Position numbers and translations under genes: made by a program. Of a stretch of 7,389 nucleotides of DNA, positions 1-6,398 are shown piece by piece. Numbering within the stretch: position 1 is the first letter of the stretch; each line of letters opens with the position of its first letter. Under the pieces are notes generated by a model. It ran no database searches. It was not told the origin of the DNA and worked only from the letters and a program-made list of their open reading frames with translations. The stretch covers positions 1-7,389 of the forward strand of contig JAGACY010000133.1 of NCBI GenBank assembly GCA_017613855.1, in the 5' to 3' direction. This stretch comes from Pseudomonadota bacterium. GTDB taxonomy: Bacteria > Myxococcota > Bradymonadia > UBA4248.

Positions 1-930
1 GAACCTAGTGGGTGCAAAGTCAATGGTGAAGATGATATGTTGAAATCTGGTCAATGCTTTGATGCCGTGATACCGAAAGGATCTTCTACTGGAAATAAAA
101 ATACAAAAGCGTGTTATATATCTAAGAATTTAATCGCTTCTTGCGCATTCGGCTGTACGACAGACAGAACAAAGTGTGCAGATACTAATGTTGATATTGG
201 AGGAGAAAGCTCATTGTCTCAACTGCAAGATGGGGATAAGTATCCTTCGGAATGTAAAGAATCGACTCTAAATATGTCGTTGTATACAAAAACTTTGAGT
301 GATGGAAGTATCGGTGTATTAAGTAGAGTTTTGAAAACAATTGGACAAGCTGTATATATGTTGTGTCGAGGTGATTCAAATTGTTCAGGCTTGAGATTGT
401 TGCCACAAAGTGCTATTACTGTAGATAGCGATAATAGAGTGGTAATTAAATCTTGTATTTATGAAGAAAATAATTTTAAATGTCAGGCTGGATTCTCCTC
501 AATAATAAATGATATATTAGTCTCTTTGTGCGCTGATGTATATGATATAGATAGTTATAAACGTCAATCGTATTCTCTTTCTGCTGAAGGTGATGGAGAC
601 AGTAATGTAATTGTTGGAACCCCCTGTCTATTCAACCGATGCAATGATACGTGGGAAGCTTGTGGCGGATTTTCTTGTTCACTTAAAGATGAGCCTGACA
701 AGACGTGTGAGCTTTATGAAGGTTTTAAGGGAAAGGTTTTTTGTAATGGTGTTTATTGTGAGAGCCTATATTCCTTAAAGGGTGAAGTCGGTGTAAGCTG
801 CCAATCAGAGTTGCCTGGTTGTTATTATGAAATTCACTTTGATAAAAAAAAGTTTTACATCGTTTTTGATAAGAATAAAGATACAATATATCCACATAAG
901 CCAGGTGATGGCTTTGATGCTTGCAATTAA
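1..930 (+). CDS. Cys-rich probable exported protein, 5'-truncated
   Basis: I do not recognise this gene. The frame is open from base 1 (it begins Glu-Pro-Ser-Gly-Cys) with no stop before TAA at 928-930, so the real start lies upstream of the window; the Met at 37 is only the first internal one. The visible 309 residues contain about 22 cysteines (roughly 7%), spread along the whole length and often 4-12 residues apart, including a dense run in the last third (CNDTWEACGGFSC and following). No membrane segment is visible in this part. Such Cys density suggests a disulfide-stabilised secreted or surface protein; that is inference, since any signal peptide would be outside the window. The gene is clearly more AT-rich than everything after about position 1100 and uses A/T-ending codons (AAT, GAT, TTT, ATA), hinting at a different origin or selection. 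No enzyme motif is seen. Confidence 0.8.
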   Translation, partial: EPSGCKVNGEDDMLKSGQCFDAVIPKGSSTGNKNTKACYISKNLIASCAFGCTTDRTKCADTNVDIGGESSLSQLQDGDKYPSECKESTLNMSLYTKTLSDGSIGVLSRVLKTIGQAVYMLCRGDSNCSGLRLLPQSAITVDSDNRVVIKSCIYEENNFKCQAGFSSIINDILVSLCADVYDIDSYKRQSYSLSAEGDGDSNVIVGTPCLFNRCNDTWEACGGFSCSLKDEPDKTCELYEGFKGKVFCNGVYCESLYSLKGEVGVSCQSELPGCYYEIHFDKKKFYIVFDKNKDTIYPHKPGDGFDACN

Positions 931-946
931 TAATCTGAATTATTGA
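927..946 (+). terminator. weak AT-only hairpin over the stop codon of the Cys-rich gene
   Basis: TTAATAAT (927-934), loop CTGA (935-938) and ATTATTGA (939-946) can form an 8-bp stem with one G-T wobble. It overlaps the TAA stop and is followed by GTTTATG, a poor T-tract. With no G-C pair in the stem it is a marginal terminator. No better one is seen before the next gene. Confidence 0.2.
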
Positions 947-1011
947 GTTTATGTAGACCTGTCACTGGCGGTCAGACTATGCTTGCATTTTGATTCGGCT
1001 GTTTGGACATG

Positions 1012-1040
1012 GTGACGTATTTGGGTATTTGTCATTCAAT
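1012..1040 (+). promoter_or_regulatory. weak sigma70-like promoter candidate before the phosphoesterase
   Basis: GTGACG (1012-1017, 4 of 6 to TTGACA) and TTCAAT (1035-1040, 4 of 6 to TATAAT) are separated by 17 bp. The -10 runs into the first heptad of the repeat array, so a transcript would start inside the array. The match is weak and could be chance. Confidence 0.2.
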
Positions 1041-1102
1041 TGCGCATTGCGAATTGCGCATTCCGAATTAAAACAACAATTCCGCATTCCGCATTCCGCA
1101 TT
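1039..1102 (+). repeat. degenerate heptanucleotide array (ATTSCGM) abutting a start codon
   Basis: Two blocks of 7-bp units are visible. The first (1039-1069) is ATTGCGC, ATTGCGA, ATTGCGC, ATTCCGA, then ATT. After nine bases AAAACAACA, the second (1079-1102) is three ATTCCGC units, then ATT. Both blocks end in ATTAAA. On this strand the unit is the reverse complement of the GGAATGC unit that dominates the arrays at 6135 and 7249. The last unit ends five bases before the ATG at 1108, leaving no room for a Shine-Dalgarno motif outside repeat DNA. Confidence 0.9.
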
Positions 1103-1107
1103 AAACC

Positions 1108-2343
1108 ATGATCTACCTCGTTTTCCTCGCAGCCTTACTCCCTTTTGCGCTCATTTTATATGGTCGTCTGATTGCACCGCTCAAACTGCAGCGGCGGTGG
1201 CGCTTTTTTTGGGGGTCGATCATCGTCACGCTGACGGCGCTCGTGGCGTATGCATTGCCGCTCACCTTGCAGATGGCGCGCCATCCTGCGGCTTTTGTTG
1301 GCACGATTTGGGAAGATTTGCTGCCGTGGATGTACTACGGCATGACGTTGCTGTTTGTGCTCATCATGCTCATCATCATTCGTGATTTGGTATGGCTCGT
1401 CGCCAAAGTGGTTCGGTGCGTGCGGGAATACCGGCAGAATGCTGCTTTGAAAAAGAGCGGACGTACCGAACTGACGCCCGAAGAGATCGAGGCAGGCAAT
1501 GTTCAGATGAGCCGAAGAACTTTTTTAAAAAAGGCTTCGACACTGGCAATTTTGGGTAGTGCGGTCGTCGCAACCCCCGTCTCGATCTATGCTGCCAAGC
1601 ATGATCGCAAAATTAAGGAAGTTGAAATTAAGCTCGAATCCTTGCCCAAAGAATTGGCTGGCCTGCGCATCGTGCAGTTGTCGGATATCCACGTGGGTAA
1701 TACGTTTTTTAAAGAAGATGTCGCAGCCATTGTGGCCGAGACGAATGCGCTCAATCCCGACTTGATTGCCATTACCGGGGATATGGTCGACGGCATGCCC
1801 TCTCTGATTGGAGATTGGCTCGAGCCTTTGCGCGAATTAAAAGCCCGACATGGGGTGTGGTTTGTCACAGGCAACCATGATCACATGTGGGATGGCAGGG
1901 GATGGTGCGATTTTATCGCCGGTTTGGGGATCCATGTGCTTGAAAATGCTCATGAGATCATCGAAATCAATGGGACGAAGGTTGCGATTGCCGGTGTCAT
2001 CGATTATCGCGGGGATCGCAAGAATCGCAAATGGAAGACGGATCCGGTTAAGGCATTGTCGGACATCCCAAAGAAACTCTTTAAACTGATGCTCGTACAT
2101 CAGCCGGCATCGGTCGACGACAGCCTGGCCAACGGTGCAGATCTCGTTCTCGTTGGTCATACGCATGGCGGGCAATGCTGGCCCATCAATTATATTGTCG
2201 ATGCCATGATGAAGTATTCGCGCGGCCTGTACTATGTCGATGGCAAAGCTGTTTTCGTGAGCTGTGGTGCAGGCTATTGGGGACCGCCGCTTCGCATCGG
2301 TTTTCCGCCCGAAATCGATGTGATTACATTAAAACAAGCGTGA
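1108..2343 (+). CDS. membrane-anchored metallophosphoesterase, YkuE/YaeI type
   Basis: This 411-residue protein is a calcineurin-like metal-dependent phosphoesterase, probably facing the periplasm; the substrate is unknown. Hydrophobic segments lie at about residues 2-20, 36-56 and 72-100. A charged linker follows, then a Tat-like signal SRRTFLKK (135-142) with a hydrophobic stretch (143-162). The catalytic domain (about 172-411) carries the full metal-binding set: SDIH (D193, H195), GDMVDG (D225), GNHD (N256, H257), H331 in LVHQP, and GHTHGGQ (H351, H353). The C-terminal SCGAGYWGPPLRIGFPPEI stretch is typical of this subfamily. The domain looks intact. ATG at 1108 is chosen because it gives the first hydrophobic segment, but no Shine-Dalgarno motif precedes it: heptad repeat DNA does. 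Translation from the internal Met-134 just before the Tat-like motif is a conceivable alternative. Family homologues YkuE and YaeI are phosphodiesterase-type enzymes; the exact role here is not established. Confidence 0.93.
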   Translation: MIYLVFLAALLPFALILYGRLIAPLKLQRRWRFFWGSIIVTLTALVAYALPLTLQMARHPAAFVGTIWEDLLPWMYYGMTLLFVLIMLIIIRDLVWLVAKVVRCVREYRQNAALKKSGRTELTPEEIEAGNVQMSRRTFLKKASTLAILGSAVVATPVSIYAAKHDRKIKEVEIKLESLPKELAGLRIVQLSDIHVGNTFFKEDVAAIVAETNALNPDLIAITGDMVDGMPSLIGDWLEPLRELKARHGVWFVTGNHDHMWDGRGWCDFIAGLGIHVLENAHEIIEINGTKVAIAGVIDYRGDRKNRKWKTDPVKALSDIPKKLFKLMLVHQPASVDDSLANGADLVLVGHTHGGQCWPINYIVDAMMKYSRGLYYVDGKAVFVSCGAGYWGPPLRIGFPPEIDVITLKQA

Positions 2344-2347
2344 CGCG

Positions 2348-2366
2348 TATCGGCAAAAGGCCGATA
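2348..2366 (+). other. GC-rich hairpin just after the phosphoesterase stop
   Basis: TATCGGC (2348-2354), loop AAAAG (2355-2359) and GCCGATA (2360-2366) form a perfect 7-bp stem five bases after the stop codon. It is followed by GCGGCGCGCC rather than T residues, so it may protect the 3' end or belong to a dispersed repeat rather than act as an intrinsic terminator. Confidence 0.5.
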
Positions 2367-2407
2367 GCGGCGCGCCAGAGGCCGCATTGCCGCAGGCAAA
2401 AGGCCGA
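2352..2407 (+). repeat. 13-bp direct repeat GGCAAAAGGCCGA
   Basis: GGCAAAAGGCCGA occurs at 2352-2364 and again at 2395-2407, 43 bp apart, in the non-coding gap. The first copy is part of the hairpin at 2348-2366. Together with the palindrome at 2421 it suggests this gap is a composite intergenic repeat element. Confidence 0.6.
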
Positions 2408-2420
2408 AAAGCGAACTATA

Positions 2421-2442
2421 GAGACGTTCCATGGAACGTCTC
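2421..2442. repeat. perfect 22-bp palindrome
   Basis: GAGACGTTCC, AT, then GGAACGTCTC: the 22 bases read identically on both strands, with CCATGG at the centre. As RNA it would give a 9-bp stem with a CATG loop. No T-tract follows (AAGGCGAG), so it is a poor terminator. It could be a dimeric-protein binding site or a copy of a dispersed palindromic repeat. I recall similar GAGACGTTCC-type palindromes scattered between genes in other bacteria, but cannot confirm that here. Confidence 0.7.
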
Positions 2443-2491
2443 AAGGCGAGCGGCAGATACAACTTCACATAAAATTCAGAAAAAAGGGGTA

Positions 2492-2518
2492 TTGCCATTG
2501 CCTCAGGCGTGTTAAAAT
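2492..2518 (+). promoter_or_regulatory. sigma70-like promoter candidate for the 102-residue gene
   Basis: TTGCCA (2492-2497, 4 of 6 to TTGACA) and TAAAAT (2513-2518, 5 of 6 to TATAAT) are separated by a slightly short 15-bp spacer. It would give a leader of about 50 nt ahead of the ATG at 2576, and that leader contains the hairpin at 2531-2546. Confidence 0.35.
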
Positions 2519-2530
2519 ACTTGCCACGTG

Positions 2531-2552
2531 AGCCGATGTGTCGGCTGTTTTT
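2531..2552 (+). terminator. terminator-like hairpin in the leader of the 102-residue gene
   Basis: AGCCGA (2531-2536), loop TGTG and TCGGCT (2541-2546) form a 6-bp stem directly followed by GTTTTT (2547-2552). It lies 24-45 nt before the ATG at 2576. It could end transcription from the phosphoesterase gene. If the promoter candidate at 2492-2518 is real, it would instead sit inside the leader as an attenuator-like element. Confidence 0.45.
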
Positions 2553-2575
2553 AACTTTATGATACAGGAGAAAAT

Positions 2576-2884
2576 ATGAATCAGCAAATTTCTGCAATCG
2601 TCGATAAAGTTTTGACCAAAGGTATGGCCATCATGGAATCTGAAAAAGCTCAGCAGCTGATGGCTTCACCGCAAGCCCAGAAAGCCATGGATCTCGGCCT
2701 TGCCGCTCTGACCAAAGTACAATCCCTGCAGGATGCTGCAAAAGCTGGTATTGCCGCGAAACTCGGTCTTGCCACGCAGAAAGACCTCGATGAACTGCGC
2801 GAAACCATCGAAAAACTCGAAGCAGAAAAAGCTGCCTGCTGTGAAACCAAGGCTATCGAAGCCGAAGACGCAAAGGCCGAATAA
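2576..2884 (+). CDS. small helical/coiled-coil protein of unknown function
   Basis: I do not recognise a named family. The 102-residue protein starts at ATG 2576 behind a good Shine-Dalgarno AGGAG (2566-2570, spacing 5), which fixes the start. It is predicted to be almost wholly helical and Ala/Lys/Glu-rich. An amphipathic N-terminal part (about 1-60) is followed by LGLATQKDLDELRETIEKLE (63-82), whose heptad-spaced Leu and Ile residues indicate a short coiled coil. The acidic tail contains a Cys-Cys pair (88-89). There is no signal peptide or membrane segment, so it is probably cytoplasmic. The layout (hydrophobic-faced helix, 'LGL.T..D...L' hinge, C-terminal coiled coil) recalls phasin-like and YqiC/UbiK-like small proteins, but this is a resemblance only. 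It has its own leader and lies 157 nt before the glycosyltransferase gene. Confidence 0.85.
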   Translation: MNQQISAIVDKVLTKGMAIMESEKAQQLMASPQAQKAMDLGLAALTKVQSLQDAAKAGIAAKLGLATQKDLDELRETIEKLEAEKAACCETKAIEAEDAKAE

Positions 2885-2914
2885 TTGCTTAAAACGCATG
2901 GTGCAAGTTATGTT

Positions 2915-2964
2915 CGCCATCCGGGATGACCGTGCGCTTGAGACGGGCGCCGGTTGAGATGGCG
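2915..2964 (+). other. nested stem-loop after the 102-residue gene
   Basis: CGCCAT (2915-2920) can pair with ATGGCG (2959-2964). Inside it CCGG (2921-2924) can pair with CCGG (2950-2953), leaving a TTGAG bulge, and CCGT (2930-2933) can pair with ACGG (2943-2946). TTTCGTT follows, a poor T-tract. It may terminate or stabilise the small gene's transcript. Confidence 0.35.
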
Positions 2965-2978
2965 TTTCGTTATTCCGC

Positions 2979-3007
2979 TTGACCTGCGCCATTTGCGATC
3001 GAATAAA
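2979..3007 (+). promoter_or_regulatory. sigma70-like promoter candidate for the glycosyltransferase gene
   Basis: TTGACC (2979-2984, 5 of 6 to TTGACA) and AATAAA (3002-3007, 4 of 6 to TATAAT) are separated by 17 bp. The start would fall about 25-30 nt before the ATG at 3042. This supports separate transcription from the small gene upstream. Confidence 0.4.
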
Positions 3008-3041
3008 TTATTAATCTGGGCGGAATCAACGGAGTCTAGCG

Positions 3042-6000
3042 ATGGCAGTCAATTCCAGGCGATTTCGGTTAATACTGATTGTCTGTGTTTGTGTGGTTCT
3101 GCTGGGATTGGTTTTGGGATGGGCAATTGTCATTCCCAAAGTCATTGAAGCCAAAGCCAATGATGCGCTTGCCCAGATTCAGGAAAAAACCGGAAGGACG
3201 GTCGCCATTTCGGGGATTCATCTTTCGGGGCTGAAGAGCCTGAGTGTCGGTCATACGACTTTGTCCGATGTGAATCAGCCTGAGAAAACAGGGGTTGCAC
3301 TCGATGATGTCAAAGTGACTTTGAGTAGTCTGCCCTTTGGAGAGTTTTCGATTTCATCCATTCAAATCGACGAAATCCATGTGCATGTGCGGATGGATGA
3401 AGGCAAAACAAATTTCGATGATGTGATCGAACTGCTCAAACCCAAGGAGAAGAAAGAACCGACCGAACCTAAAAAGCCATCCAAATGGAAGCAATATCTG
3501 ACTCCATTTCCACGTGTTGAAATCGGCGCACTTGCCGTAACCATGCCGGAAATCAAGGTCAATGATGTGCTTGAGGTCGGTGCGGTTTCGGCCAATCATC
3601 TTTTGCTTAAATCGTCGGATAATGAGGAACTGCCTTACGATGTCAGTGGCAATCTCGAGATGCTGCTCGTCGAATCGGGCAAACCTTCGACGTATGCCAG
3701 CCATATTTCCGGTCAGATTAAGGATGGCAAAAACGGATTTGTGACCTTGTCGCAGCCGACTACGAATGACAAGCAGATACCGGATATTTTTAAGCTCAAT
3801 GGGTCACAGATTGCCTTTGAAAATGTTGAATTTAAACTGCCGACGACCTTTGTGCTTAATGGGCTCGACATTACTCAGGGCAATAAATCGCTGATTAAGG
3901 CAGAATCGGCGCGGGCACAGCTGATGACATTGCCGCCGCGCAAGGTCAGCGGCGTCTATCTAAAAGAAGTCGAACTGGTTAAGCCGGAAATTCACGACTA
4001 TATCCGCGAGGAAGGTTCGATTCTCTTCAACTGGGCTCAGTCTTATGCCCAGATGCTGGCAAAGGCCTGGGGGACGACGATCAATACCAAAGTGGATGAT
4101 GCCGTCAAGGAAGTGGCCGTACAGGCTGCGGGCGCTGCCATTCAGGCTGGTATTAAAGCTGCCGTGGAGGAAAGCGAAAATCCGGGCGAAGATATAGCCA
4201 AAGCCGTTATCGAAGAAGTTGTTCCCAAACCCAAGAAAAATCCGAAAGATTATTTCTTTTCGCAGCGCATGTTCATCACCGACGGGACTTTCATTGTCGA
4301 TGATCAGCGCATCAATACTGCACAGGCGGCGATCGATAAGATCAATCTCGAAGTCGGTTATCGCGGCATTCGCAAGGTCATCGATTATTCAGTCGGATTT
4401 CATGCGTTTGAACCGTTTTTGGGCGATGTCAGTTTGTTGGGGCAGTATGATTTGCCCGGTGAAAAATTGAATGGCAAGCTGACGATTACACCCATGCGTA
4501 CAGCGAGTGAGTTTAAGAATTTTCAGGCCAACCTGCAGAAAGAGAAAGAAGATAATTCAGAGAATGCGGGGATCTTGGCTAAATTCATTCCGAAAATGGA
4601 TTTGAGCAAGACGGTGTTCGAGGCCTCACTGGCGTTTGATGCCGATTTTAAAAAGAAGAATGTCGAACTGACGAGTCGTTTTTCTGTGAAAGATTTTGTC
4701 TGGCATTTGGAGGCTTTGAGCAAGGATCCGACGAATTTCAGCGGTTCGCTTGCTGTTACACTCGGTGCAGACTGGGACAAAATGGCGCTCAATCTGAAAG
4801 CCATCGAATTGGAAAGTGCGGGCTCGAAACTTGGGTTGAGTGCGAAGTTCAACAAGGAACAAAGAAAAGTTAAAACCAAGAATAACAATGGCCCGATGGT
4901 GGATGCGTGGCATTTTGATTTGACGGCACAATTGCCCGATCAAAGGATGAATGACCTGTTTGAGGCGATTCCCCATGCACTTCGCAATGAACTCGATGGA
5001 TTGGCCTGGCGGGGAACATTGGGGATAAAGTTCGAAGCTTCGGGCTTTTTGGATGCACTCTCTGAGACGCAGCATAAGCTTTCGCTGATCACTTCGGATG
5101 ATTTTGCCGTTACGGAATGGCCTGCCGGCCGCAATATCAATGCGCTCAATAGTGGCTTTAAGTACACCGTGCAGGATCCCAATGCACTCAAAGAGCACGT
5201 CATCGTCATACCGCCTTCGATTTATCCCGTTTATCAGGGGGATTACCCGATCTACAATCCTCGGATGTCGGCCGATGAAATTCGTGCAAATTACCGGGAT
5301 TGGGTATTGTTTGACGACCTGAACCCATGGCTCGTGCAGTTGATTACGACGACAGAGGATGGCTCATTCTTCTCGCATTCGGGATTTAGTCCGCTCCAGA
5401 TCAAGGCTGCGCTCGAAAAGAATGTAAACAAGCAGGCCTTTAGCCGCGGTGCATCGACCATTAGTATGCAGCTGGTCAAGAATATCTTTTTTGATCGCAC
5501 TAAGACCATTTCGCGCAAATTCCAGGAGTTTATCTATACCTGGCTGATGGAGTCGGTCGTCCGGATTCCCAAAAAGCGCATTATGGAGCTCTATTTTAAT
5601 ATCATCGAATTCGGCCCCGAGATTTACGGTATCGAAGAAGCCGCCAAGTATTACTTTGGCAAACGCAGCAAGGCGCTTTCGCTCAAGGAATGTGCATTTT
5701 TGATGGCCATTATTCCCAACCCGAGGAATGGTGCGCATTATCGAACTAAAACGATTCTCGACAATTGGCTGCAAAAGACGATGACGTTCTATATGAGCGA
5801 GATGTATCGAAGGAAATGCGATCCCACGGTATTGGCGCGCATGAAGGAGAGGAGCTTAAAAGAAGGCAAGGAACCGACGTTTGTGCCTTGTTGTCCGCCG
5901 AGGGACAGTCTGCAGCTCATGATGAACAGCGAAACGCTCGATTTCTATATGCCCGATCCACTCGATCCACTCAAATACGGATACCGGCCGAGTGAATATA

Positions 6001-6134
6001 CGCCAGATGGCACGCCGCTTACGCCATTGCGTGAAAATAACTGCGGCATGATTGATGCCGAGAATGAGATGGAAGCCGAGCAGGAAGCCGAGTCGATCTT
6101 TGGGACTTTCGTGCCTGGAATGAATGAGAATTAA
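3042..6134 (+). CDS. AsmA-like protein fused to a GT51 peptidoglycan glycosyltransferase
   Basis: This 1030-residue inner-membrane protein should polymerise lipid II into glycan strands in the periplasm. The start is supported by GGAG at 3031-3034 (spacing 7). Residues 9-32 form one membrane anchor. Residues about 33-130 look like the AsmA family N-terminus (a beta-rich repeat ending in an NFDDVIELL motif), followed by a Lys/Pro linker (131-149). Further AsmA/TamB-like beta-rich sequence runs to about 740, interrupted by an Ala-rich helical stretch (about 335-395). The GT51 domain (about 750-920) has all its motifs: EDGSFFSHSGFS with catalytic E772, GASTISMQLVKN (803-814), RKFQE with the second Glu E829, IMELYFNIIEFGPEIYGIEEAA (847-868), and LSLKECAFLMAIIPNP (879-894). 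The E772-E829 spacing of 57 equals that of E. coli PBP1b (E233/E290). There is no transpeptidase domain; an acidic tail ends the protein. MtgA-type monofunctional enzymes are about 240 residues, so the N-terminal extension is the notable part. Confidence 0.93.
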   Translation: MAVNSRRFRLILIVCVCVVLLGLVLGWAIVIPKVIEAKANDALAQIQEKTGRTVAISGIHLSGLKSLSVGHTTLSDVNQPEKTGVALDDVKVTLSSLPFGEFSISSIQIDEIHVHVRMDEGKTNFDDVIELLKPKEKKEPTEPKKPSKWKQYLTPFPRVEIGALAVTMPEIKVNDVLEVGAVSANHLLLKSSDNEELPYDVSGNLEMLLVESGKPSTYASHISGQIKDGKNGFVTLSQPTTNDKQIPDIFKLNGSQIAFENVEFKLPTTFVLNGLDITQGNKSLIKAESARAQLMTLPPRKVSGVYLKEVELVKPEIHDYIREEGSILFNWAQSYAQMLAKAWGTTINTKVDDAVKEVAVQAAGAAIQAGIKAAVEESENPGEDIAKAVIEEVVPKPKKNPKDYFFSQRMFITDGTFIVDDQRINTAQAAIDKINLEVGYRGIRKVIDYSVGFHAFEPFLGDVSLLGQYDLPGEKLNGKLTITPMRTASEFKNFQANLQKEKEDNSENAGILAKFIPKMDLSKTVFEASLAFDADFKKKNVELTSRFSVKDFVWHLEALSKDPTNFSGSLAVTLGADWDKMALNLKAIELESAGSKLGLSAKFNKEQRKVKTKNNNGPMVDAWHFDLTAQLPDQRMNDLFEAIPHALRNELDGLAWRGTLGIKFEASGFLDALSETQHKLSLITSDDFAVTEWPAGRNINALNSGFKYTVQDPNALKEHVIVIPPSIYPVYQGDYPIYNPRMSADEIRANYRDWVLFDDLNPWLVQLITTTEDGSFFSHSGFSPLQIKAALEKNVNKQAFSRGASTISMQLVKNIFFDRTKTISRKFQEFIYTWLMESVVRIPKKRIMELYFNIIEFGPEIYGIEEAAKYYFGKRSKALSLKECAFLMAIIPNPRNGAHYRTKTILDNWLQKTMTFYMSEMYRRKCDPTVLARMKERSLKEGKEPTFVPCCPPRDSLQLMMNSETLDFYMPDPLDPLKYGYRPSEYTPDGTPLTPLRENNCGMIDAENEMEAEQEAESIFGTFVPGMNEN

Positions 6135-6218
6135 TTCTGAATGCGGAATGCGGAATTCTGAATGCGGAATGCGGAATGCGGAATGCGGAATGCGGAATGC
6201 GGAATACGGAATGCGGAA
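6135..6218 (+). repeat. heptanucleotide array, 12 units of TGCGGAA and variants
   Basis: Twelve contiguous 7-bp units begin on the base after the glycosyltransferase stop codon. Nine are TGCGGAA, two are TTCTGAA (6135-6141 and 6156-6162) and one is TACGGAA (6205-6211). The left edge, TTAATTC, overlaps the stop codon and mirrors the ATTAAA edge of the arrays at 1039 and 6299. No intrinsic terminator for the upstream gene is seen here. Confidence 0.95.
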
Positions 6219-6270
6219 TAGAATGACAAAATCCTTAAGATTCTCTAAAAAAACAAAGAGACTAAATACT

Positions 6271-6298
<28 letters not shown>
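6219..6298 (+). other. AT-rich spacer between two opposed heptad arrays
   Basis: This stretch of about 80 bases is very AT-rich and has no credible ORF. It contains small weak inverted repeats, CTCT/AGAG (6243-6246 with 6257-6260) and CTAAA/TTTAG (6262-6266 with 6270-6274). It leads into the TATAAT box at 6296. It is most likely the promoter region of the BtpA-family gene. Confidence 0.5.
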
Positions 6299-6330
<32 letters not shown>

Positions 6331-6340
6331 AAAAACGCGA

Positions 6341-6354
6341 AGGCCGTTAGGCCT
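6341..6354 (+). other. small hairpin in the BtpA leader
   Basis: AGGCC (6341-6345), loop GTTA (6346-6349) and GGCCT (6350-6354) form a perfect 5-bp GC-rich stem between the heptad array and the left inverted-repeat arm. No T-tract follows, so it is not a terminator. Its role is unknown. Confidence 0.4.
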
Positions 6355-6357
6355 GAG

Positions 6358-6375
6358 CAAATCCGTTTGTAAAAA
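6358..6375 (+). repeat. left arm of the 18-bp inverted repeat flanking the BtpA-family gene
   Basis: CAAATCCGTTTGTAAAAA is the exact reverse complement of 7204-7221. Adding GAG on the left gives 20 of 21 matches. It lies 23 bases before the start codon. AAATCC (6359-6364) is also complementary to GGATTT (6391-6396), which overlaps the ribosome binding site. Confidence 0.85.
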
Positions 6376-6387
6376 TAATCAATCTCA

Positions 6388-6396
6388 AAGGGATTT
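6388..6396 (+). promoter_or_regulatory. ribosome binding site of the BtpA-family gene, potentially masked
   Basis: AAGGGA (6388-6393) lies five bases before ATG 6399 and fixes the start. The overlapping GGATTT (6391-6396) can pair with AAATCC at 6359-6364, six base pairs closing a 26-nt loop that would cover the ribosome binding site. Confidence 0.5.
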
Positions 6397-6398
6397 CT

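Noticed and set aside
961..985. Terminator hairpin around GTCACTGGCGGTCAGAC
   Set aside because: Only short interrupted pairing (GACC with GGTC) is possible and no T-tract follows.
990..1385. Open frame of 131 codons starting upstream of the phosphoesterase
   Set aside because: Its start runs through the heptad array (giving RIPHS-like peptide repeats) and the rest overlaps the phosphoesterase in another frame. There is no ribosome binding site or family resemblance. Translated heptad repeats give such false ORFs in any frame because 7 and 3 share no factor.
2558..2563. TATGAT as a -10 box for the 102-residue gene
   Set aside because: It lies two bases before the Shine-Dalgarno, which leaves no room for a transcribed ribosome binding site, and there is no -35 at a suitable distance.
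2274..2597. Minus-strand open frame of 107 codons
   Set aside because: It reads through the end of the phosphoesterase and the palindromic intergenic element, with no ribosome binding site or recognisable domain. Its open state comes from the GC-rich repeat.
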